A DNA stretch of 64,000 nt from the NCBI RefSeq assembly GCF_030815955.1, contig NZ_JAUSXK010000001.1, positions 2,046,001 to 2,110,000 on the forward strand. Reading direction: 5' to 3'. This DNA comes from Microbacterium murale. Its GTDB lineage: Bacteria > Actinomycetota > Actinomycetes > Actinomycetales > Microbacteriaceae. Every line of letters starts with the position of its first letter. Position 1 is the first letter of the stretch. A model generated the notes under the pieces. It saw nothing but the letters and a program-made list of their open reading frames with translations. It was not told where the DNA came from and made no database searches. The position numbers and the translations under genes were made by a program. Shown here in pieces: positions 1 through 7,504 of this stretch.

Positions 1-90
1 GGTGACCCAGACACCGTAGCGGTGTCCTGACTGTGCGGTGATCTCGAAGTACTCCGTGTCCGGCAAGCAGCCGTGCAGTATCTCGCTCAT
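1..90 (-). CDS. 5' end of an unidentified gene (possible esterase), cut by window edge
   Basis: Reading leftwards from an ATG at 90 there is an open frame of 30 codons that runs off the window, beginning MSEILHGCLP and ending GHRYGVWVT. The ATG overlaps the stop of the MFS gene in an ATGA arrangement, and an AAGGAAG ribosome site lies just before it, so it is very probably the second gene of the exporter operon. The RYGVWV stretch resembles the N-terminus of alpha/beta-hydrolase putative esterases, but 30 residues are too few to assign a function. Confidence 0.55.
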   Translation of the reverse strand, partial: MSEILHGCLPDTEYFEITAQSGHRYGVWVT

Positions 91-1604
91 GCGATCTTCC
101 TTTCTTTGGATTGGCGGCGCCAATGTGTGAGTGTCGCGAGGCTTGCGATGGCGACGCTGGCCAGGGACAGCAGCGCTCCGGCGGTGAAGGCTGCGTGAGT
201 GCCGGCCTCGACGATCGCCCCCGCATTGGCGCCGGGGGTAGCGGCGCTCGATCCCATGGTCATGACGGCGATGAATAGTGCGGTGCCCGTGGCGCCAGCG
301 ACCTTCTGCAGGGTGGAGAGGAGGGCTGTGCCATGACTGTAGAGATGGACAGGCAGATCGCCGAGTCCCGCCGTCACCAATGGTGTGAACGCGAAAGCAA
401 ATCCGATACCGAGGACACAGTGCATTGCGACGACGAGAGGAATGGATGCGGACGCATCGAGCGTCGTCATCCACCACAGCGCGCCGCTGAGTGTAATGAC
501 GCCGGGCAGGACCAGCGGTTGCTGCCCGAACCGGTCGTACAGTCGGCCGACGATGGGCGCGAGCGCCCCCATCAGAATGCCGCCGGGCAACATCACGAGT
601 CCAGTCGTGAAGGTGTCCATCTCGAGCACCTGTTGGAGGTACAGCGGGAGGATGATCAGAGCGCCGAAGAGCGCGGTCATGACGGCCACGATCAGCACGA
701 TCGAGACGGTGAATGAGGGCAGGCAGAAGACGCGCAGATCGAGCAGGACTCGCTCGGTGTTGCGTAGAGCGATCTGGCGCCACACAAAACTTCCCAGGGC
801 GAGGACGCCACCGGCGAGCGGGATCCAGACCGGTATGACCTCAGTGCCTTCCGCCACCTGACCCAGGCTGGACAAGCCGTAGATGAGACCACCGAAAGCC
901 AACGCGGACAACACGACAGAGAGTACGTCGAGCCGCGCGGGTTCCGTGGGTGTGAGGTTTCGCACACGCACCGCCCCGAGAACGAGCGCGCCGATCGAGA
1001 CCGGCAGGACGAAGACGAACAGGAATCGCCAGTCGAACGTCGCGAGGATGAGTCCAGAAAGGGTCGGGCCGATTGCCGGAGCCACGGACATGACGATCGA
1101 CACGAGCCCCATGAGGCTTCCACGTCGCTCCGCGGGAACCGCGGCGAGCACCGTCGTCATCAGCAGCGGCAACAGGATCGCGGAGCCAGAGGCCTGAATC
1201 ACCCGCGCTACGAGGAGCACCGTGAACACGTGCGATCCGCCACTCGGCGACACGAGGGCGCCAAGTTCCGGAGAGACAGCCGCGATCGCGGTGCCGACAG
1301 TGAAGAGCGACATCGCAGTAATGAAAAGTGCACGCAGGGTGTACCTGCGGAGCAGGAACCCAGTGGTGGGCACCACAACGGCGCTCGTGAGCAGGAATGC
1401 CGTCGTGAGCCACTGGGCGGCGCTGGCAGCGATATCCAACTCTTTCATCAGCGTAGGCAGCGCCACACCCATGATGGTCTCGTTCAACACCACCACGAAC
1501 GAGGCACACATCAAGAGAACGATGATCGACCCTGTTCCCCGACTGGCGCCCGGAGTGGCCCCTTGTTCGGCCACGCTGTCTGCGCCCACCGTCGTCATCA
1601 CCAT
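87..1604 (-). CDS. MFS multidrug exporter, DHA2 (EmrB/QacA) type
   Basis: A 505-residue inner-membrane protein with about 14 hydrophobic segments, the usual length and topology of proton-driven DHA2 drug exporters. Landmarks are the first helix with LNETIMGVALP (the D/N-E-T-I-V-NVALP motif of the family) and the sequence GSAILLPLLM followed by PAERRGSLMG, which corresponds to motif A/C regions. It is transcribed divergently from a TetR-family regulator across a 98-bp spacer containing a palindrome, the usual arrangement for an exporter repressed by its neighbour and induced by its substrate. The start could be this ATG or the in-frame ATG at 1598. The substrate cannot be read from the sequence. 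Confidence 0.9.
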   Translation of the reverse strand: MVMTTVGADSVAEQGATPGASRGTGSIIVLLMCASFVVVLNETIMGVALPTLMKELDIAASAAQWLTTAFLLTSAVVVPTTGFLLRRYTLRALFITAMSLFTVGTAIAAVSPELGALVSPSGGSHVFTVLLVARVIQASGSAILLPLLMTTVLAAVPAERRGSLMGLVSIVMSVAPAIGPTLSGLILATFDWRFLFVFVLPVSIGALVLGAVRVRNLTPTEPARLDVLSVVLSALAFGGLIYGLSSLGQVAEGTEVIPVWIPLAGGVLALGSFVWRQIALRNTERVLLDLRVFCLPSFTVSIVLIVAVMTALFGALIILPLYLQQVLEMDTFTTGLVMLPGGILMGALAPIVGRLYDRFGQQPLVLPGVITLSGALWWMTTLDASASIPLVVAMHCVLGIGFAFAFTPLVTAGLGDLPVHLYSHGTALLSTLQKVAGATGTALFIAVMTMGSSAATPGANAGAIVEAGTHAAFTAGALLSLASVAIASLATLTHWRRQSKERKIA

Positions 1605-1640
1605 TACGCTCCCGCCTCATGTCGGCATAACCTGCCGTAA

Positions 1641-1655
1641 TGGCACTGTATGCCA
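1641..1655. promoter_or_regulatory. candidate TetR operator, TGGCA-N5-TGCCA
   Basis: A 5-bp inverted repeat with a 5-bp spacer sits midway between the divergent MFS and TetR starts. A further TGCCAC half-site lies at about 1669-1674. Its position fits an operator controlling both genes. Binding is inference. Confidence 0.45.
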
Positions 1656-1702
1656 GTTTGTCTGATGATGCCACTTTAGGTCGATTGTGAGATGGTGGCT
1701 TC

Positions 1703-2359
1703 ATGGCAGATGTGGACCTTCCCGCGGAAACGCTCGCGGAACCAGCGCGGGGTGCAGGGCTTCGAGAGCGTCGCCACCGGCGCACTGCGCGCGATATCCG
1801 TGACGCGGCGCTGCAGTTGTTCGAGAGCCAAGGGTTCGCAGGGACCACCGTGGATCAGATCGCCCGAGAAGCTGGAGTGTCGCCGCGAACCTTCTTCCGG
1901 TACTGCGCAAGCAAGGAGGATGCTCTCCTCCTCGACGAAGAACGTGCCGAGGAGGATATCCTCCAAGCGATCGCGCGGCTGCAACCCGGCGAAGACGTGC
2001 TCGCTGCCCTCGAGCGGAGCGTTGAAGTGATCATGGCGCGCATCGAAGAAGTGCCGCTGCACCGCGCGCGCACAGTGCGCATGCGCCGCGTCGTCGACGG
2101 CGAGCCGGCCCTTGTTGCCGCCAGTCTTCGCGAGGAATCCTCACGAAACGGACGCCTGGTGGCAGCTCTCTCACAATCTGGCGCAACAGATCCTCTACAC
2201 GCGTCCGCAGCCGTCATGGTGCTCTCGGCGACCATGCGGCTCGCCACCGACCAGTGGGTGCGAGCCGCCGAGACCGGATCAGCGCGACTGGTGGAGCACT
2301 TCCGCGAGAGTCAGGACGCCATCCGCAGCGTCACCGCGAGGCAGCCGGAAGCTCAGTAA
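1703..2359 (+). CDS. TetR/AcrR-family transcriptional regulator
   Basis: A 218-residue regulator. After a polar N-terminal tail (1-25) comes a TetR N-terminal DNA-binding domain at about 25-75: ARDIRDAALQLFESQGF, TTVDQIAREAGVSPRTFFRY, then SKEDALL. FFRY in the recognition helix is typical of the family. The C-terminal ligand domain is alpha-helical and unassigned. It lies head-to-head with the MFS exporter, which it probably represses. Its last ten codons overlap, on the opposite strand, the end of the TnsA-like relic, suggesting that the relic's decay or insertion reached this gene's 3' end. Confidence 0.9.
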   Translation: MADVDLPAETLAEPARGAGLRERRHRRTARDIRDAALQLFESQGFAGTTVDQIAREAGVSPRTFFRYCASKEDALLLDEERAEEDILQAIARLQPGEDVLAALERSVEVIMARIEEVPLHRARTVRMRRVVDGEPALVAASLREESSRNGRLVAALSQSGATDPLHASAAVMVLSATMRLATDQWVRAAETGSARLVEHFRESQDAIRSVTARQPEAQ

Positions 2360-2936
2360 GCGTGGATGGGTCATCCCGACGCCACCGTGGCCGGGGAGTC
2401 CTCGATAGCGCTACCGAGCCTGGTGCAGACACCGCAGCGGTTTCGTCGGACTGCACGCGGGTGTCATCGTCGATGCGCTCGGCGGGTCGAACGTCGAACG
2501 GGCCATAAGTGCCGTCGGCGAACTGGGCGAGGAAGTCGGGGACATGCCAATGCCCGAACAATCGCGAGCCATGTCCGAATGCCACAGCCAAGGGCTGCGC
2601 CCATAGTCGCTCAACTTGACCGCCGTAATCCAGCCACAGCACTTCCCAGCGTTCGCTTTGAGACTCGCACCAAATATGGGAACGAGTGTGCTGCCAGTAG
2701 TACATCGCCGGCGTGGACCGATGTCGTACACCCTTCGATGAACGGACCATCATCGGGTCGAGCACCGTCCAATCGTGGTCGCCGAGATCGGATCGGACGA
2801 CCTCGTGCTCCTGCCGGAGCGATCGCGCGCGCGTGGTGTGCTCGCTGACGCGTGGGATCCAGTGCAACTCGGTGTGCGCGGAAAAGCGACGCTGCGTGAT
2901 CTGCTTGGCGATTTCTACCGGCCGCACCGTGTCCAC
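2331..2936 (-). pseudogene. TnsA-like transposase endonuclease subunit, probably decayed
   Basis: A 201-codon frame whose middle matches the TnsA N-terminal endonuclease fold: SERWEVLWLDY (candidate catalytic Glu95), VERLWAQPLAV, then HVPDFL (candidate catalytic Asp134) and FDVRPAE, where TnsA has an acidic/Gln-x-Lys pair. Actinobacterial homologues of the heteromeric Tn7-like transposases share the HVPDF...DVRPA pattern (family knowledge). After about residue 168 the sequence becomes low-complexity and no longer looks like the family. It ends inside the tetR gene on the opposite strand, and no tnsB or tnsC follows. I therefore call it a truncated remnant. The start is uncertain. Base composition is slightly lower in GC than the neighbours. 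Confidence 0.6.
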
Positions 2937-3052
2937 CTCTCGAACGCGATCTACACGTCAGACGCCAGGTGGACCCGTGGAACCGATCGCTCCTGCATCC
3001 ACACTGATGATCTGACCGCTTGGTCGCTCCGGCGGGAGGCTATCGGCGTTTC

Positions 3053-3120
3053 GTGACACACGGTGTCACCGCAACGAGGGCTTGTGTCACCTAAAGCGGG
3101 TTTGTGTCACCTCAACGCGT
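3053..3120. repeat. Transposon-end-like array: GTGTCACC repeats with 20-bp period
   Basis: Three tandem 20-bp units at 3061-3080, 3081-3100 and 3101-3120 share the core TGTGTCACCTnAACGnGG (first unit GGTGTCACC). The first copy also forms a perfect 7-bp inverted repeat with GTGACAC at 3053-3059 (3-bp spacer). Multiple short, regularly spaced, same-direction sites beside a tnsA-like gene resemble the TnsB-binding sites at the ends of Tn7-like elements. The remaining 2937-3052 stretch shows no gene. Assignment as a transposon end is inference. Confidence 0.5.
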
Positions 3121-3137
3121 TCCCGACAAGAATCCTC

Positions 3138-3181
3138 TTGACACGGCATCCGCTTCGTCGTAACGTACAACCAAATGGTTG
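3138..3181 (+). promoter_or_regulatory. Promoter and start-codon operator of the ArsR/SRPBCC operon
   Basis: TTGACA at 3138-3143 is followed after 17 bp by TAACGT at 3161-3166, a near-consensus vegetative promoter. A perfect inverted repeat CAACCA-AA-TGGTTG at 3168-3181 spans the ATG at 3175. The predicted transcription start falls at or within a base or two of the ATG, so the mRNA is probably leaderless. The palindrome would let the ArsR product block its own promoter. Confidence 0.6.
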
Positions 3182-3555
3182 CACAAAGAGAACTCAGCGA
3201 AACGGAGACCGACCGTGTGTTCCACGCACTGGCGACGGCGACCCGACGCGATATCCTGCGCCGCACGATCAACGAAGAGCAGTCCGTGTCGGCCCTCGCG
3301 GGCGACTACGACATGTCGTTCGCCGCGGTGCAGAAGCACGTCGCCGTCCTTGAGGCCGCGGGCCTCATCATCAAACGCGCCGAGGGACGCGAGCGGCTCG
3401 TCCGCGCGAATCCTGAGATGATCGCGCGCGCTCGGGCGCTGCTCGCCCGTTACGAAGAGCTGTGGCGGGCGCGCATCTCCCGCCTCGACGACCTCCTGTC
3501 ATCCGAAGCCCCACATCAAGATTCACCGACGAATTCACCGAAGAGAGGGAATTGA
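3175..3555 (+). CDS. ArsR-family winged-helix repressor, SRPBCC-associated
   Basis: A 126-residue protein with an ArsR-type winged helix at about 10-90: VFHALATATRRDILRR, then the recognition region SVSALAGDYDMSFAAVQKHVAVLEAAGLI and the wing KRAEGRERLVRANP. It lacks the ELCVCDL metal-binding box of metal sensors, so it belongs to the metal-independent subgroup commonly paired with START/SRPBCC proteins. It is followed after a single base by the AHSA1 gene and is almost certainly co-transcribed and autoregulated through the palindrome over its start codon. Confidence 0.9.
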   Translation: MVAQRELSETETDRVFHALATATRRDILRRTINEEQSVSALAGDYDMSFAAVQKHVAVLEAAGLIIKRAEGRERLVRANPEMIARARALLARYEELWRARISRLDDLLSSEAPHQDSPTNSPKRGN

Positions 3556-3556
3556 A

Positions 3557-4546
3557 ATGCCTGTCACCGACATCAGCACCAATGCTGAAGACCGCACGAT
3601 GACCGTCGCCGCCGACTTCGCTGCTCCGATCGAGCGGCTCTGGCACGCGTTCACCGACCCCACCCAGCTCGAGCGCTTCTGGGGTCCTCCCGGATGGCCG
3701 TCCACCTTCAGCGAGTTCGATTTCACGGTCGGCGGCAAGGCGCTTTACTACATGACCAGCCCGCAGGGCGAGCGGTCGGGCGGCTCCTGGGAGTTCCTGA
3801 AGATCGATGAACCTCGCGGCTTCGAGGTCATCGACGCCTTCGTCGACGCCGAGGACAACCCGCTCGACGGCTTTCCCTCGATGCGGATGACGTTCTCCTT
3901 CGAGTCGACGAGTGATGGCAGTCGAATGGTCAACACCAGCCACTTCGATTCGCCCGAGGCGCTCGAGCAGGTCGTGGCGATGGGTGCGGCCGAGGGCTCG
4001 CGCATGGCGATGAACCAGTTGGATGCCGTGCTGCAAGACCTGCGCGACTACGCGCAGGGCAAGGGCACCCGCGTCGAGCTGCTCGACGACACCCATGTGC
4101 GGATCACCCGCCTGGTGGACGGTCCTCGTGAGCTCGTCTGGCGCGCCTATAACGAGGAAGAACTCATGCGGCAGTGGATGCTCGGCCCCGACGGGTGGGA
4201 GATGACCGAATGCGTCGTCGCCACGGCTCCCGGTGAGAAGCACCGCACCTCGTGGGCGCCCGTCGGCGACACCGAGGGCGAGGCATTCGGCTTCGAGGGC
4301 GAGGTCGTGCTGGTCGACGCTCCACGTCGGGCCGTGTCGACCGAGCGGATGCAGGGCACAGAGGGTCCCGAAACGCTCAACGACCTCAACCTCTACGAGG
4401 AAGACGGAGTCACCCTCGTCACACTGCTCATCGAGTACCCCGACAAGGAGACGCGCGACATGATCCTCGCCACCGGCATGGCCGAAGGCATGGAGGAGTC
4501 GTACGCACGCCTCGAGCGCGAGGTGCTCAGCCCGACGCGTTCATAA
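3557..4546 (+). CDS. Two-domain SRPBCC/AHSA1 (Hsp90 ATPase activator-like) protein
   Basis: 329 residues containing two tandem START-like ligand-binding domains. The first (about 1-160) carries DFAAPIERLWHAFTDPTQLERFWGPPGWP. The second (about 170-325) carries RLVDGPRELVWRAYNEEELMRQWMLGPDGW. W-x-A-x-T/Y-P...l..WWGP is the typical AHSA1 signature. The duplicated form is well known downstream of ArsR regulators. The ligand is unknown. Ribosome site AGAGAGGGA precedes the ATG, and its start nearly abuts the ArsR stop, indicating translational coupling. Confidence 0.85.
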   Translation: MPVTDISTNAEDRTMTVAADFAAPIERLWHAFTDPTQLERFWGPPGWPSTFSEFDFTVGGKALYYMTSPQGERSGGSWEFLKIDEPRGFEVIDAFVDAEDNPLDGFPSMRMTFSFESTSDGSRMVNTSHFDSPEALEQVVAMGAAEGSRMAMNQLDAVLQDLRDYAQGKGTRVELLDDTHVRITRLVDGPRELVWRAYNEEELMRQWMLGPDGWEMTECVVATAPGEKHRTSWAPVGDTEGEAFGFEGEVVLVDAPRRAVSTERMQGTEGPETLNDLNLYEEDGVTLVTLLIEYPDKETRDMILATGMAEGMEESYARLEREVLSPTRS

Positions 4547-4561
4547 CTCCTCAACAGTCAC

Positions 4562-4600
4562 CCGTTCGGCCCCGGATCCACTTGATTCGGGGCCGAACGG
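4562..4600. terminator. 13-bp perfect hairpin between convergent genes
   Basis: The arms 4562-4574 (CCGTTCGGCCCCG) and 4588-4600 are exact reverse complements around a 13-base loop. The hairpin lies 15 bases after the AHSA1 stop and just before the end of the convergent DoxX gene, so it could terminate both. There is no U-tract, as is common in actinobacteria. Confidence 0.65.
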
Positions 4601-4616
4601 CGTCAGGCTTGAGGAT

Positions 4617-5006
4617 TCACGACCGCGAACGGCGAGTCGACCACCACGCCAGCCAGACGAGGACCGGCTGGAAGAACAGCCGCACGAAGCGTTTGATCTC
4701 GGTATCGAGCCCGAATCCGTCGCGGTGATGCGTCCACTGCGACACGTTGCCGGGAAACACAGCGATGAAGAACAGCGCCGTGATGACTCCGACCAGACCG
4801 CGTCGACGCCGCGCGAACAGGAGCGCCGTTCCCAGCCCGATCTCGACCGCGCCGGATGCCACGACCGTGGTGTCAGGATCGAGTGGCACGAACTCCGGAA
4901 CCTGTGCCTGGAACTCGCGACGGCCGAAAGTCAGATGCGAGACGCCGGCGAACACGAGGAACGAGCCGAGCAGGATGCGAGCGGTGGTGCGTGCGGGGGA
5001 AGCCAT
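4617..5006 (-). CDS. DoxX-family small integral membrane protein
   Basis: 129 residues with four hydrophobic segments: ARILLGSFLVFAGVSHL, VASGAVEIGLGTALLF, VGVITALFFIAVFPGN and LFFQPVLVWLAWW. The early LLGSFLVFAGVSHL and the second-helix E-I-G-LG pattern are characteristic of DoxX/DoxD-like proteins, and the PGNVSQ motif is seen in the YfiD/DoxX subgroup. In actinobacteria members have been linked to thiol and redox stress, but no specific role follows from this context. It stands alone, convergent with the ArsR/SRPBCC operon. Confidence 0.8.
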   Translation of the reverse strand: MASPARTTARILLGSFLVFAGVSHLTFGRREFQAQVPEFVPLDPDTTVVASGAVEIGLGTALLFARRRRGLVGVITALFFIAVFPGNVSQWTHHRDGFGLDTEIKRFVRLFFQPVLVWLAWWSTRRSRS

Positions 5007-5062
5007 GCCAAGACACTACGCGCGTGCGGAAGCGCAGGCGAGGGGGGCGACAACGACTCGGA

Positions 5063-6844
5063 TCAGTGCCCCATCGCCCGCTGCGCCGCCAGTCGGATCG
5101 GCGCGTTCGCGCCGCCGTATCCGTCGTACTCGCCGCGCCGCTCGACGACCTCGAAGAAGACGTCGCCGATCGTCCGCGTGTAGAAGTGGATGAACTCGCC
5201 CTCTGCATCACGGTCGTACAGCAGATCGAGTTCGCGCAGCGACGAGAGCAGCTCTTCCGAGAGGCCGAACCGCGCCGACAGGTCGTCGTAGTAGTTCACG
5301 GGGATCCGCAGGTGATCGATACCGCGCTCCTTCGCCCGACGCGCGGCCGCGAACACGTCATCCGTGCGCACCGCGATGTGCCGGGCCGGCGGCTGCGCTG
5401 TGGGAGGGGCGAGATTGATCGGCACGCGAACGATGCCGTCCGGAGTGCGCATGACCTGACTGCGGATCAGGCCACGAGGACCGGGCACGTCCGACGGGGC
5501 CTCCGCACGCAGCGACAGCGCGCTCGACATGAACAGCACAGCCTCGTCGAAGTCCTGCCATGCGTACGCGAGGTTGATGTGATCGACCTCGCCTACCAGG
5601 CCGTCCGTGGCAACGGTGCCCCCGTCGAACTCCTGCAGCCATGACTCCTCGGCCGGCAGAGAGCTCCAGAACACCTGCGTCCCGTCCGGCGCCGCGACGC
5701 CGCGGAGATCCTGCTCGCCTTCATACGTTCTGCGGAATATGTTCTGCGAGCCCAGCGCGATCGCGCGATCGACTGCGGCCTCAGCATCGGGAACCTGCAG
5801 GCCGATTCCCGACAGGCGTGGCTCGTCGTGGCGCACCTGCTCGTTGAGGATCACGCGTGCGGAACCCGCACTCCACAGGCGTACCGGCTTGCTGCGGTGC
5901 CTTCCCTCGAACGCGAACCCCAACTGCGCGAGCAGTTCGTCGACCTCGGCGAGATCAGCGCCGGCGACCTCCACGAAATCGAGTGCCGAGACCGGCTGAG
6001 CGGCACCGAGGCGTCCGTCATCCCATCCGTTCGCGGCCGCCGTACGATCAGCCAGCCACACCAGCGAACGCTGGGCATGTGCGGCCGTCCGCACTGTATC
6101 GGTCTGACGGAACGTGTCGTTGAACACCTCCAGCGACCACGGCCCGGTGTACCCGGCTCGCACCACATGAGTCATGAAGTCCACCAGATCGAACGACCCC
6201 TCGCCGGGGAACAGTCGGTGATGGCGGCTCCACGACAGCACATCCATATCGAGCGCGGGAGCGTCGGCCAGCTGCAGGAAGAAGATCTTCTCGGCGGGGA
6301 TCTCCTCGATGCCGGCCGGGTCGTGTCCGCGCGAGAGGATGTGGAAGCTGTCGAGGCAGATCCCAAGGTTCGGCCGATCCGCACGCTGCACGATCGACCA
6401 CGTGCGCCGATAGTCATCCACGAAGCGTCCCCACGCGAGCGCTTCGTATGCCAGGCGGATGCCGTGCACCGCTGCCCTGTCCGCAAGCTCGCCCAGCTGA
6501 CACGCGGCCACGTCGTCGTCGTCGATCGTGGCTGTTCCGACATTGCTGCACACCAGCATCAGGTCGGTGCCAAGGCGGTTCATGACCTCGAACTTCGCCT
6601 CGGCGCGCCGCAGCGTGTCCGCGAACACCTCGTCGGAGACGCCCTCGGCATCGCGGAACGGCTGGAACATCTCGATCCGCAGTCCGAGCCGCTCGCACAG
6701 CGCCCGAATCTCCTCGGGAGACTCGGGTGCGGCGATGAGGTCGGCATCCATGATCTCGACACCGTCGAAGCCTGCTTCAGCGCAGGCGTGGAGTTTGTCG
6801 ACCAGTCCTCCGGACAGGCAGACGGAAGCGATTGAGGTGTGCAT
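5063..6844 (-). CDS. qsuB: 3-dehydroshikimate dehydratase, QsuB/QuiC1 type (AP-endonuclease barrel fused to HPPD-like domain)
   Basis: Converts 3-dehydroshikimate to protocatechuate, the step that feeds quinate and shikimate into ring cleavage. From the ATG at 6844 the protein is 593 residues. The N-terminal xylose-isomerase-like TIM barrel (1-270) carries the metal ligands at E134 (AYEALAWG), D165 and H168 (CLDSFHIL), Q191 (FFLQLADAP) and E239 (WSLEVFND), the same numbering as I recall for Pseudomonas QuiC1. The C-terminal half holds two VOC/4-hydroxyphenylpyruvate dioxygenase-like modules (VDHINLAY, PARHIAVRTDD, FFEVVERRGEYDGYG), as in QsuB. The frame is open for 34 more codons upstream, but these run through the operator region and lack similarity. 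It is divergent from the TRAP operon. Confidence 0.9.
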   Translation of the reverse strand: MHTSIASVCLSGGLVDKLHACAEAGFDGVEIMDADLIAAPESPEEIRALCERLGLRIEMFQPFRDAEGVSDEVFADTLRRAEAKFEVMNRLGTDLMLVCSNVGTATIDDDDVAACQLGELADRAAVHGIRLAYEALAWGRFVDDYRRTWSIVQRADRPNLGICLDSFHILSRGHDPAGIEEIPAEKIFFLQLADAPALDMDVLSWSRHHRLFPGEGSFDLVDFMTHVVRAGYTGPWSLEVFNDTFRQTDTVRTAAHAQRSLVWLADRTAAANGWDDGRLGAAQPVSALDFVEVAGADLAEVDELLAQLGFAFEGRHRSKPVRLWSAGSARVILNEQVRHDEPRLSGIGLQVPDAEAAVDRAIALGSQNIFRRTYEGEQDLRGVAAPDGTQVFWSSLPAEESWLQEFDGGTVATDGLVGEVDHINLAYAWQDFDEAVLFMSSALSLRAEAPSDVPGPRGLIRSQVMRTPDGIVRVPINLAPPTAQPPARHIAVRTDDVFAAARRAKERGIDHLRIPVNYYDDLSARFGLSEELLSSLRELDLLYDRDAEGEFIHFYTRTIGDVFFEVVERRGEYDGYGGANAPIRLAAQRAMGH

Positions 6845-6851
6845 GGCAGTG

Positions 6852-6871
6852 AACGTACCAGTTTGTACATT
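6852..6871. promoter_or_regulatory. Operator copy 1 of the quinate/shikimate island
   Basis: AACGTAC-N6-GTACATT, a 7-bp inverted repeat with one mismatch, placed only 8 bases before the dehydratase start codon. It shares arm sequence and 6-bp spacer with the perfect copy at 6897-6916, 45 bp away centre to centre. Likely target of the TetR protein encoded at 11823-12473 (inference). Confidence 0.65.
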
Positions 6872-6896
6872 AATTTCCCAGAGGTGTTGCCCAATC

Positions 6897-6916
6897 AATG
6901 TACTAACCGGTACATT
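6897..6916. promoter_or_regulatory. Operator copy 2 of the quinate/shikimate island
   Basis: A perfect AATGTAC-TAACCG-GTACATT inverted repeat in the 111-bp divergent promoter region. It overlaps a plausible -10 (TACATT, 6911-6916) for the rightward TRAP operon with TTGCCC at 6887-6892 as -35, so occupancy should block that promoter. Confidence 0.7.
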
Positions 6917-6955
6917 CAACTCCAGTCCCCGAACCACCGAGCACAAAGGCGTCTC

Positions 6956-7504
6956 GTGACCCCACTAGAGCAACCTCCCACCACCGGCATCCTGCGTCGA
7001 GTGGCCCGCATCATCACCGTGATCGAGCTCACCATCGGCGCGGTCGCCGTGCTGATGATCCTCGTCCTGGTCTTCTACCAGGCGCTGCAGCGCTACCTGC
7101 CGTTCGAAAGCCTGGCGTGGACCGGCGAACTCGCCCGCTTCGCGCTGCTGTGGGCGACCTTCGCGGCCATGGGCCTGCTGGTCACGAGCCGTGGCCACAT
7201 CGCGCTGGAGCTCGTCGACTCGATCCGCAACCCGATGACCGTGAGCTTCATTCAGGTGTTCGCGCTGCTGGTCGTGGCGGCAGCTGCAATCGGTCTGTCG
7301 CTCGAAGCATGGGCGCTCATCTCGACTCAGGGCATCGTGAAGTCCCCGGTGCTGCGCATCCCGATGTCGTGGGTCTACGTCCCGGTGTTCATCGGCACGA
7401 TCAGCACGACAGTGCGCGCGCTCATCTCTGCCGGCGACGTCGCCCTTCACGGGCCGAAAGCCGCTGATATCGAAGACGACCAGGTCGAGGTGGCAGGACT
7501 GTGA
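6956..7504 (+). CDS. TRAP transporter small membrane subunit (DctQ)
   Basis: A 182-residue DctQ-type subunit with four membrane helices: VIELTIGAVAVLMILVLVFYQ, FALLWATFAAMGLL, VSFIQVFALLVVAAAAIGLS and SWVYVPVFIGTIS. WTGELARFALLWATFAAMG is the conserved DctQ signature. The start chosen is GTG at 6956, seven bases after AAAGG. The longer frame from 6839 runs back through both operators. First gene of a tightly overlapped operon (GTGA overlap with dctM) for a TRAP system that takes up an organic acid, here probably quinate or shikimate. Confidence 0.9.
   Translation: MTPLEQPPTTGILRRVARIITVIELTIGAVAVLMILVLVFYQALQRYLPFESLAWTGELARFALLWATFAAMGLLVTSRGHIALELVDSIRNPMTVSFIQVFALLVVAAAAIGLSLEAWALISTQGIVKSPVLRIPMSWVYVPVFIGTISTTVRALISAGDVALHGPKAADIEDDQVEVAGL

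Noticed and set aside
2713-3056. Plus-strand frames opposite the TnsA-like relic
   Set aside because: Their translations show no domain pattern, while the minus strand carries the HVPDF and DVRPAE signatures.
6845-6946. Longer N-terminus for the dehydroshikimate dehydratase
   Set aside because: The extra 34 codons run through both operator palindromes. With the start at 6844 the metal ligands fall at the expected 134/165/168/191/239.
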